Of a stretch of 64,000 nt of DNA, positions 1-7,706 are shown in pieces. Below the pieces are notes generated by a model. That model was not told the origin of the DNA and searched no databases. It worked only from the letters and a program-made list of their open reading frames with translations. Numbering within the stretch: the stretch's first letter is position 1; each line of letters starts with the position of its first letter. Origin of the DNA: Lentisphaeria bacterium (GTDB taxonomy: Bacteria > Verrucomicrobiota > Lentisphaeria > Victivallales > UBA1829); assembly GCA_003526375.1 (NCBI GenBank), contig DPDG01000107.1:1-64000 (forward strand), in the 5' to 3' direction. Made by a program: the position numbers and the translations under genes.

Positions 1-64
1 AAAAAACAGGAAAACTTGAATATATTAAATATATTAATTGCACCGCGGCGAAAGGAAAGATAAA

Positions 65-1795
65 ATGCGAATCGGTTATTTTGAACATTGGTCCAGACCA
101 ACCTGGAGTTTTATGGATTTTCTGCGTGAACAGGGGTATGATGTGGAAAAGATTGACTATTCCCGCAAAAATTATCTGGAGCAGTATGATGTTGCCCTGA
201 TCGAACAGAATGGTTTTAATGATTACATTGAAAATGATGAACTTTATATTCGCGATTGGGTCGGACGCGGGGGGATTTGCCTGTTCATGCATCAGGATTA
301 CCAGCGCTGGGCTCCCTGTTTTCTGCCGCATGAACTGGGGTATACGCAGCTGATCCACCGTTATGTGCCGACCATAAACGGAGAAGGTCCTGATGCGGAA
401 CCTTATATGTGTTACATGATGCCCTGGCCGGAAGGCGACGGGAAACAACTTTTCAATATCCCGGAAAAAATCACCGTTGATGAGATGCTGGACTGGAAGA
501 TACAAGTCCACACATTCAACATTCTGCGCAAGCAGAAGGATTCTGCTGAAACTGTCCGCAGTGCTGCGCTTTCCTGCTTTCTTGCAAATCCTGCATGGGA
601 TGTTCTCGGGACTTATATGGACCCTGCTGTGAGGGATGGCGCCCTGATCCTTCAGGGAAAGTACGGGAAAGGCATGTACTTTCTGAACCAGATCCTGGTT
701 CCTGAAATACTGGATAAAGGAGCGGAACGATGTCTGGCGTTCTGGAAAAAATATATGCGGAATCTGATTGCCTGTTTTGAGAATTTCAAAGCCGGGATCA
801 GGCCGGCAATTGCTTCTGCAGGTTCTCTTGCCGCCGGTCGGAGAAATTATAAACTGGCAATCCATATGCATTCTCTTGACTGGTATGGCTGCGACAGCGC
901 CCCGGGGACGATTCATGCGATGATGCGTTATAAAAACTATGATATCTGCGCATTGTCCGTCAAAGACGCTGCCCCCTATAACGGTAAACTTGATCCGGCA
1001 AAATATTCTGATGACAAGGTGCTTTTCTTGGATGGTCAGGAATATCACCCTTTCAACTGGAATGACAGGTATGACCGCATCAGTCATAATAATTACCATA
1101 TTCTGGCTGTCGGGACGGATCACGATGCCTATACGCAGGAGTTTACCCGGAGCCTTTTTTCCGATGAGGAGATCGACGGTTATCTGCATCGGGCTCTGAC
1201 CTATATCCGTGAGCATAACGGGGCGTCGGTCGCAACCCATCCATGGTGTCCTTACTGGTATGATTATCCCTTTGATGCAGTTGATATGGAGCCGCTGAGG
1301 ACTCTGGAGGGAAGTGATGTGGAACGTTACTGGCTTTCCGGCAGAAGGATTGGCATGATGGTGTCTGTAGATCTGTTCGGTTTTCGGCGGATCATTGATA
1401 ATCCGGCAGCCAACTTTATTTATCTGAATGGCGAAACTCCGTCCCGTGACAGCGTTGTAAAAGCCGTCAGAGCCGGGCATGTGATTGCTGCTTGCGGGTT
1501 TGATGCGGCAGATGTTACCTGTGATGGGCAGATTCCCGGCGGCGAGGTCAGGAAATCAGCTTCCATGAAGCTCCATGTTACTGCTGCTATGGCAGAGAAT
1601 TACGGGAATATCAAAGAAATCCGTATTTATGCCGATGACAGAATCATTCACCGGGAACTGCTGGATCTGAATAAGGTCGACATGGATTTTACTGTTTCCG
1701 GCATGGATGCCCGATATTTTATCCGTGTGGAGATTGCCGCAGAAAACGAACATCGGCTTGCCGTCCCGACGCCATTCTATTTTCAGCGGGGATAA
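65..1795 (+). CDS. PHP-like (metal-dependent hydrolase fold) protein with N-terminal amidotransferase-like domain
   Basis: 576 residues. The ATG at 65 is preferred over the upstream one at 38 because it follows a good ribosome site (aaggaaag) and gives an MRIGYF start. Residues 1-230 resemble a ThuA/glutamine-amidotransferase-like alpha/beta domain without a clear catalytic triad. Residues 260-480 look like a PHP domain: an H-x-H pair (His267, His269), an 'NYDICALSVKD' strand where the family normally has a T-D-H-N motif, an 'FLDGQEYH' strand, and a 'VATHPW' strand (His392) matching the family's A-H-P motif. The last 90 residues form a beta-rich tail. There is no signal peptide, so it is probably cytoplasmic. 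PHP proteins are phosphoesterases or nucleases, but the TDH metal ligands are missing here, so the activity is uncertain. The upstream context lies outside the window. Confidence 0.55.
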   Translation: MRIGYFEHWSRPTWSFMDFLREQGYDVEKIDYSRKNYLEQYDVALIEQNGFNDYIENDELYIRDWVGRGGICLFMHQDYQRWAPCFLPHELGYTQLIHRYVPTINGEGPDAEPYMCYMMPWPEGDGKQLFNIPEKITVDEMLDWKIQVHTFNILRKQKDSAETVRSAALSCFLANPAWDVLGTYMDPAVRDGALILQGKYGKGMYFLNQILVPEILDKGAERCLAFWKKYMRNLIACFENFKAGIRPAIASAGSLAAGRRNYKLAIHMHSLDWYGCDSAPGTIHAMMRYKNYDICALSVKDAAPYNGKLDPAKYSDDKVLFLDGQEYHPFNWNDRYDRISHNNYHILAVGTDHDAYTQEFTRSLFSDEEIDGYLHRALTYIREHNGASVATHPWCPYWYDYPFDAVDMEPLRTLEGSDVERYWLSGRRIGMMVSVDLFGFRRIIDNPAANFIYLNGETPSRDSVVKAVRAGHVIAACGFDAADVTCDGQIPGGEVRKSASMKLHVTAAMAENYGNIKEIRIYADDRIIHRELLDLNKVDMDFTVSGMDARYFIRVEIAAENEHRLAVPTPFYFQRG

Positions 1796-2213
1796 GTCAT
1801 TCCCCGATGTCAGCGGTTCCTGAGAATACGTCCATGGAGAGTTTATTTATGGACAGGTATCTTCTCAGCCCGGTAATTCATCCTGATAATTTCTGATGGA
1901 TTATAGTTCATTCGGAAAGCCTTATCAGGACCTTACCGAAAGGAAAAACGGCATTGTTCCGGATCAATGGCGGTGCGGGCGTTGACCGAGATGTTTTCTT
2001 TTGTGTTGAGAAGCCTTCTTGTTTTTGGGAACAGACAATTTGCTGTTCCTGGCAGGAAGGTTTCTGTTTTCAGCATTCGAAAATTTGTCCGCAGGCATGG
2101 GCGTGTATTGCAGATTATGCTTCCATTGTGTTGAGTATGATTGAACAGAATGGCGGACGTGTCTCCTTAATGATTTTATTTCCTGGACGGTAATCAGATT
2201 TCTTATCCGACAA
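1796..2213. other. Intergenic region between convergent genes
   Basis: 418 bp between the PHP-like gene and the 3' end of the AraC gene. The only structure seen is an inverted repeat, GGAACAG (2028-2034) and CTGTTCC (2043-2049) with an 8-nt loop and no T-run. A 79-codon open frame at 1954-2193 has no ribosome site and a cysteine/tryptophan-rich composition unlike a real protein. I see no supported gene here. Confidence 0.5.
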
Positions 2214-3152
2214 TCATTGATTTTTGGTAAATGTAAGATTTCCGAGAATCTCCTGACGTTGCCCATGATCTTTTAGACGGTAATTGCGGGGAGAACAGCC
2301 TGTAAACTTGCGGAACTGACGCGAAAAATACAGGGAGTCTGAAAAACCGGTCGCTGCAGCAATTTCCGCGATTGTCATATCTGACCGGATCAGGAACTCC
2401 ATCGCCCTGTGGATCCGTAACTGCAGCAGCCACTTCATTGGCGGCATCCCGAATTCATTGTTGAATTTCCGGTAAAATGAGCTTTCTGAAAGATTCGCCA
2501 TCTTGGATAACTGGGGCAGATGAAGGATGTTCTGATAATTGCGCAGCATGAATGAGACAGCCGGCGCGATATCGCTGTTGCCGTGAATCATTTTTTCTTG
2601 AGACAGTTTCTGAATGATCAAAACTAAAACATTGATCAGATGAGTGGTCAAAAGAAGTGAACTCCATGGCATTTGCCGCCGGCTTTCCATTGCCATTGTA
2701 TTCAGGAGAATGTCCAGTTCTGCAATCGTTGCAGAGTCTACATGGAATTCACTTTTCGGAGTGCCGCGTTGAAAAAGCTGCTTATATCCGGGTAAATCTG
2801 CAAGTCGCCTCCGGAAAGAACGCAGGCTTGTGGAGTCAAACATGAAATTCAGCAAAGTCAGCGGACTGGAATATTCATAGTGGTGGTATTCCCCCGGACA
2901 AAGCAGAAATATGCTGCCCAGACGAATTTGCATTTTCTGATCAGCCACGATATGAAAGCCGGCTCCGCGAAGAACAATTGCCAATTCATAAAAATTATGC
3001 GTATGATTTTTTGTACAGGAAAAACTGTCCTGCTGCTTGTCCATGAAATGTACGGATTTCAAAGCCGCAATATGATACCCATTCGAATAAGTATTAAGCT
3101 TCAGGGCAATATTTTTTTCAGACTTTTTCGTTTTTTTGAGAGAATCGTCCAT
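2214..3152 (-). CDS. AraC-family transcriptional regulator with cupin sensor domain
   Basis: 312 residues. The N-terminal half (about 20-170) is a cupin-type sugar-sensing fold, with 'HTHNFYELAIVLRGAGFHIV' and 'GSIFLLCPGEYHHYEYS' as the two cupin motifs. The C-terminal 100 residues hold the paired helix-turn-helix of AraC proteins, including 'LSESSFYRKFNNEFGMPPMKWL' and 'TIAEIAAATGFSDSLYFSRQFRKFTG'. It is transcribed divergently from the pseudopilin/glycosidase operon at 3359 and most likely activates that operon in response to a sugar. The inducer cannot be read from sequence. Confidence 0.9.
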   Translation of the reverse strand: MDDSLKKTKKSEKNIALKLNTYSNGYHIAALKSVHFMDKQQDSFSCTKNHTHNFYELAIVLRGAGFHIVADQKMQIRLGSIFLLCPGEYHHYEYSSPLTLLNFMFDSTSLRSFRRRLADLPGYKQLFQRGTPKSEFHVDSATIAELDILLNTMAMESRRQMPWSSLLLTTHLINVLVLIIQKLSQEKMIHGNSDIAPAVSFMLRNYQNILHLPQLSKMANLSESSFYRKFNNEFGMPPMKWLLQLRIHRAMEFLIRSDMTIAEIAAATGFSDSLYFSRQFRKFTGCSPRNYRLKDHGQRQEILGNLTFTKNQ

Positions 3153-3172
3153 ATTTTTGAGAAAACAGCACC

Positions 3173-3200
3173 TTGTCTTTTTTTATTCATTATATATAAT
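3173..3200 (+). promoter_or_regulatory. Candidate sigma-70 promoter of the pseudopilin/glycosidase operon
   Basis: TTGTCT (3173-3178), a 16-bp spacer, then TATAAT (3195-3200), in the 206-bp divergent region between the AraC gene and the pseudopilin gene. A start near 3207 would give a leader of about 150 nt. The AT-rich core (TATATATAATATATA) could also hold the -10 of the AraC gene on the other strand. Confidence 0.5.
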
Positions 3201-3358
3201 ATATACCAGGGAAAATTCAAAATCAAATCATGTGCAGGATATGCAGAAAGGAAATAAAACCTATGTAAATTTGCCTTTTAGCCTGGGAACGGCATAGTCT
3301 TGTCGGATATGTATGATGTAGCGTGAATGAATAATAAGACAAAGGAAATTACTGAAAA

Positions 3359-4192
3359 ATGAAAAACGGTAACCTTTATGTTTACGGAAATAAAGCAAAA
3401 ACGCAGAAGATAAATCAACAGAACTTTCATGGATTTTTTACCTTGATAGAACTCCTGATCGTGATTGCGATCATTGCGATTCTCGCGGGGATGCTTTTGC
3501 CTGCCTTGAATAAAGCGAAGGAAATGGCAAAAGGGATCAACTGCACGAATAATCTCAAACAATGCACGCTGGCGGCTTCTCTTTATGCTGACGATCACGA
3601 CGGAGCTGCGATTCTGAAAAAATACGGCAATGGTTTTCAGACTTTGCTTTGCAGCATGGTCCTCGGCAATTATGTCGGAGAATGGGATATCAATGTCCTG
3701 GCGAAGCGTCTGCCGTCATTCAAAACTATTTCCTGTCCTTCAGTGAACACGAATGCCGGCCTTTCCAATCCTGCCGGAATGGAAAATGAAGGCAGAAGCT
3801 TTACCGAATTTTATGGCGTTCCCGCAAGTGCTTCATGCAATGATACAAACAGCTATTATTATACTCCGAATTATGCAGACAATCCCGATGCTTTTCTCTC
3901 AAGGCCTTCAGATTGGAGTGAAGGGACGATTATCACTTTTAAAAGGATGAAAAGCCCTTCCGATTTTCTCATTTTTGCTGATACTTTGGACAACAACAAT
4001 AAACAAATCGGCTGGTTTTCCTTCGGTGCGGGCGGTGTCCATATTGATCTGCGGCACGGTCGCAAAGCCAATATCGGCTGGGGTGACGGCCATGTGGATG
4101 GAATACATAAAGGCACGATCGGAGAATGGGTGGCAAAAGGAAAGGTTTTTGAAGGCAGATACCGGGTTAACGGGAAGCTTTTCAGTTTCTGA
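3359..4192 (+). CDS. Pseudopilin-like protein (prepilin N-terminal cleavage/methylation domain)
   Basis: 277 residues. A 25-residue leader is followed by F-T-L-I-E and a hydrophobic helix (LLIVIAIIAILAGMLLPAL), the class III signal of type IV pilins and type II secretion pseudopilins. 'NKAKEMAKGINCTNNLKQ' follows, and near the C-terminus 'RHGRKANIGWGDGHVDG', the H-G-x-x-x-N-x-x-x-x-D-G-H motif shared by all the pseudopilins in this window. The residue before FTLIE is Phe, not the usual Gly. It sits 44 bp upstream of a secreted glycosidase and divergent from an AraC regulator. Expected location: inner membrane/periplasm. It could be a minor pseudopilin or a surface-attached adaptor. Confidence 0.85.
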   Translation: MKNGNLYVYGNKAKTQKINQQNFHGFFTLIELLIVIAIIAILAGMLLPALNKAKEMAKGINCTNNLKQCTLAASLYADDHDGAAILKKYGNGFQTLLCSMVLGNYVGEWDINVLAKRLPSFKTISCPSVNTNAGLSNPAGMENEGRSFTEFYGVPASASCNDTNSYYYTPNYADNPDAFLSRPSDWSEGTIITFKRMKSPSDFLIFADTLDNNNKQIGWFSFGAGGVHIDLRHGRKANIGWGDGHVDGIHKGTIGEWVAKGKVFEGRYRVNGKLFSF

Positions 4193-4236
4193 GGAGCCGG
4201 CGCGGAACGTTTTGTATATTATCCTGTTAGAGACAA

Positions 4237-7200
4237 ATGAAAAGAAAGATGATTGTAATGTTTGACTCCTTGAAAAAATTTGCTGTTTCCCTTCTGGCAA
4301 TGACCGCCATCCTGCTGACGGCAGCGGAATGGCGGGTGGAATCCCCCCGTCCCGGCGTTTTGGAACTTGCCAATGACAACAACAGCTGGGGCGGGCTGAA
4401 TCCTTTCGATGTCCTGCCCTGCAACGGCTCCGCCTGTATCGCAGCGAAAGTATTCCCGTTGAAGAAACTTCCAGCCGGAAGCCTTGAAAAGGCGGATAAA
4501 GTCTATCTGAAGCTGCATATCGGCGTATTTGATTACAGCACGGTAATCAACAAAGAAGCCCCGAACGGTCTGACTGAAAAATTCCGTATCCGGTTCGATG
4601 GCGGAAAGGAGATCGTGCTCAACACCTCCGATCCGCGGCTGCCTGCACGCAGTGCGACTTCCAACAGGCTTAATGACTGGGTTGAGATTCCGATCGACAA
4701 ATCTCTGCTGCTCAACCGCGAAAAGATTTCAGTCACGATAACCAAAGTCGATGATGGTGACGATTTCATCTACCCCAGCGTCGACCGGAGCGTGGGGAAT
4801 ACCGCGAGTTCTGTCAGTCGCGATGGCGGCAAAACCTGGAGCCGGGACTGGAACCGCGCCCAGCATCAGCACAGTGGAGAGTTCATGATGCGGCTCAAGC
4901 TCTCCAGTGTCGGCGAACAGGGAACCGCTGAATGGACGGCCGGGGACGGCATCGTCGGCGACTCCGAAAAGCTGTTCGCTTATGCGGCGGACGAAGGGGA
5001 GTGTTTCCGTTTGGAATTACGAAAACACTGGGATAAATCCCAGCCGCTGGTCCTTGAATTTTCCGCAGACCCGGACACCATTTTTTCCGCTGTTGACGAA
5101 AAGGGTAACTCTGTCGATTTCATCCGCAGCGGGAATAAACTGAGCTTTAAAACGGGGCTTCCATTCGCTGTCGAATGCCGCAATGGCAGAGTTCAGTCAG
5201 TAAAGGCATCGTTCACACCTGCGCGGGAATGGCCTATTGACCGTCCCGATATGACGCCTGAAATAAGCGCTCCGGCAGGTAAACGCAGCAGCATTGTTCC
5301 CACCTGCCGGATCAACGGTCCGGCAGCCATTCTTGAAAATGAGGCGATTCGGGCGGAATTCCAGCTTGCTCCCGCATTGGCTCTCAAGAGTCTGTTCTGT
5401 GCGGAAGTCAATAAAAACATCCTGAAAGCCGCGGATGAAACCCGGATTTTCCGCATCCATGCCGACGGCAGGACCTACGATGCCCGGGACGGAAAAGTGA
5501 CATCGGTCAAACCGCTGTCGAACGGTTTTCAGGCGGTCGTTCTTCTGGAAGAACCCAAACTGGAATGCACGGTTTCGGTCATTGCGGAACGTGACGAACT
5601 GCGTTTCAAACTTGATGTCGTCAACTGTGGGAACTCCATCGCCGATTTTGCTCTTGCCTTTCCGCATCTGGACGGGATCACGCTGTCCACAAAGCCGGAA
5701 AATGATTTTTATCTTTTCCCCTTTGGCGGCGGTATCATCGGCGGTGAAAACTGCCATTTCCGCAGCGCCTATGGTCAGAACGATGCATGGTGGCAGATGG
5801 TTGATCTCTTTTCGCGCACTTCCGGCGGTGGCGTTTACCTGCGCAGCGACGACCCGGAGGCTTCCTATAAATTTTTGAACCTGCGCAAGGGAAAAGGGGT
5901 GAAACATCCCGACCTGTACCGTCTCTGCACCGGCACCACGCCCGGATTTTTCGAGTCGGAGCATCACTGGCCCCATGCCCTTTCCGAGGGCGACTATGCG
6001 GGTATGGCGATCGACTATGCCGAACGTCCTTATGCTCCCGGCGTGAAAGTCACTCTGCCGGACGGTGTGATCGGCACTCATGCGGGGAGCTGGAAAACGG
6101 CGATGAAACGATATGCTGACTGGGCGGCTGGAGTCTGGTCCCGTGCGCCGTTTCCCGGCAAGCTCACCGGGCAGTGGAACTACCGCGCCGGCAGGGGACT
6201 CGGCTCCCCGCTCTGGAAAGACGGCAAGTACGACACCTCCTATCAGGGGAAACACCACAAACGCCCTGCCGACATCTGGGAGCTGTGCAGCTGGTGGACT
6301 CTCTCCAAATCGCTCTACTGGAAGCTGCCGTTTGAGGAAATCGGCAGGTTCGCCAAAGACCCGTGGGTGGAAAAGGTCCTGGTCTGGCGCGATCCCGCCA
6401 CCGGGGAAAAAGTGCTTTCGTATGCGCTCGGCGATTATGACGGCTACAATCCGCAGTGGGGCGGGCTTCCCGCTTTCCGGCAGCATATCCGGGATCTCAA
6501 AAATGCCGGTCAGGTGGCGCTGCTCTATTATGACGCGGTGCTGATGGATGCTTCTGCGAAAAACGCGAAGATGGTTCCTGAATTCGCGGTCATCAACCAT
6601 CAGTACAAATGCGCTCCGGCGCACGATGTCGCCAATCCGACTGCACCACCGGGGATTGTCGCCAAATATCACCAGTATGCCATGTGCGTCAATGCCGAAA
6701 AGTTCGCCGATTACACGATCAACGATGTCGTCCGGGTCGTAAAGGAAACCGGCGCCGACGGTGTGCGTCTTGATGAATTCGGTGGCGGCGGTCATCTCTG
6801 TTACAGCACCATGCACAAGCACATCTTTTCCAATGAAGGCTGGGGCAATCCGGTGCTTCAGGCAGTTGGCTGCATCCTGCGCGGCATTCGGGAGAAGCTG
6901 GGGCAATCCGGCAAAGAGGTGCTGCTGCTGACCGAGTTCCCCGGTCACGATATGCTGGTTTCTGCGCTTGACGGTGCCCTGTGTTATGACGGCATCAGCC
7001 GCCGGAGCTTCGCCCGTCCCGCCCAGATCAATCTGTTGCGTTTCTATTTCAGGAACTGCAAGCTTTTTGAAATCGTCGAAGATGCGGGCGACCACAAACC
7101 TGCTCCGTGGGATCTGTGGCTGTGGAATGCGGTCGGCGTTTACAATTCCGGCGAATACCCTGATCACATCCGCGCTCTGCTGCTCGACAACAACGACGCT

Positions 7201-7665
7201 TTCGATTATGGCGAACTTGAACCGCTGGTCGATACCGTCTGCGGCGGCGTCTATGCCAACCGTTTCACTTCCGGAAGAAAGCGGATCTGGACGCTTTTCA
7301 ATGCTGCCGGACACACTGTCAACCAGCCGCTCCTGAAGCCGGAACATGACGGCGATGTCCATTATGTCGAGCTGACGACAGGCAGGGAACTGGCGTTGAG
7401 GGACGGGATGCTTTCCTGTCTGATGCGCCCGCAGAGCGCCATAGCCATCGGCGAATATCCCCGGTATATTTCCATGAAGGACGGGAAACTTCAGGTGAAA
7501 AATATGCCTGCCGGGGCGAAACTCATTGCCACGGACGCGGATGGCAGGAGAAGTGCGGAACTCACTCCCGGAGAAAAATTGCCGGTACTTCCCGGAATCG
7601 ACCGGATCAAACTCCTGGATGCCGATGGAATCCTGCTGGATATCCGTCACAGGGATTCTCTATGA
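4237..7665 (+). CDS. Large secreted TIM-barrel glycosidase-like protein (DUF6259-like)
   Basis: 1142 residues. In-frame ATGs lie at 4237, 4249 and 4258; all give an N-terminal signal peptide (KKFAVSLLAMTAILLTA, cleavage near AEW). The first 330 residues are beta-rich (carbohydrate-binding type), about 370-620 is a supersandwich-like domain, and 640-1000 looks like a (beta/alpha)8 barrel. The barrel contains 'GADGVRLDEFGGGG' with Asp846-Glu847 at a strand end and 'VLLLTEFPGHD', plausible catalytic carboxylates. The overall pattern resembles DUF6259 proteins, which are distant relatives of alpha-galactosidase-type enzymes; that assignment is from memory of the family and unverified. It is the first enzyme after the pseudopilin, and the GH106-like gene follows after 41 bp. 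Confidence 0.65.
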   Translation: MKRKMIVMFDSLKKFAVSLLAMTAILLTAAEWRVESPRPGVLELANDNNSWGGLNPFDVLPCNGSACIAAKVFPLKKLPAGSLEKADKVYLKLHIGVFDYSTVINKEAPNGLTEKFRIRFDGGKEIVLNTSDPRLPARSATSNRLNDWVEIPIDKSLLLNREKISVTITKVDDGDDFIYPSVDRSVGNTASSVSRDGGKTWSRDWNRAQHQHSGEFMMRLKLSSVGEQGTAEWTAGDGIVGDSEKLFAYAADEGECFRLELRKHWDKSQPLVLEFSADPDTIFSAVDEKGNSVDFIRSGNKLSFKTGLPFAVECRNGRVQSVKASFTPAREWPIDRPDMTPEISAPAGKRSSIVPTCRINGPAAILENEAIRAEFQLAPALALKSLFCAEVNKNILKAADETRIFRIHADGRTYDARDGKVTSVKPLSNGFQAVVLLEEPKLECTVSVIAERDELRFKLDVVNCGNSIADFALAFPHLDGITLSTKPENDFYLFPFGGGIIGGENCHFRSAYGQNDAWWQMVDLFSRTSGGGVYLRSDDPEASYKFLNLRKGKGVKHPDLYRLCTGTTPGFFESEHHWPHALSEGDYAGMAIDYAERPYAPGVKVTLPDGVIGTHAGSWKTAMKRYADWAAGVWSRAPFPGKLTGQWNYRAGRGLGSPLWKDGKYDTSYQGKHHKRPADIWELCSWWTLSKSLYWKLPFEEIGRFAKDPWVEKVLVWRDPATGEKVLSYALGDYDGYNPQWGGLPAFRQHIRDLKNAGQVALLYYDAVLMDASAKNAKMVPEFAVINHQYKCAPAHDVANPTAPPGIVAKYHQYAMCVNAEKFADYTINDVVRVVKETGADGVRLDEFGGGGHLCYSTMHKHIFSNEGWGNPVLQAVGCILRGIREKLGQSGKEVLLLTEFPGHDMLVSALDGALCYDGISRRSFARPAQINLLRFYFRNCKLFEIVEDAGDHKPAPWDLWLWNAVGVYNSGEYPDHIRALLLDNNDAFDYGELEPLVDTVCGGVYANRFTSGRKRIWTLFNAAGHTVNQPLLKPEHDGDVHYVELTTGRELALRDGMLSCLMRPQSAIAIGEYPRYISMKDGKLQVKNMPAGAKLIATDADGRRSAELTPGEKLPVLPGIDRIKLLDADGILLDIRHRDSL

Positions 7666-7706
7666 AGCAGCAAAGGCGCTGAATAGTTAAGCCGTAGGAG
7701 GAATTC

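Noticed and set aside
1954..2193. 79-codon open frame between the PHP-like and AraC genes
   Set aside because: No ribosome site and an improbable composition rich in Cys, Trp and Phe.
5197..7650. 817-codon minus-strand frame opposite the DUF6259-like gene
   Set aside because: Same antisense effect; no recognisable protein features.
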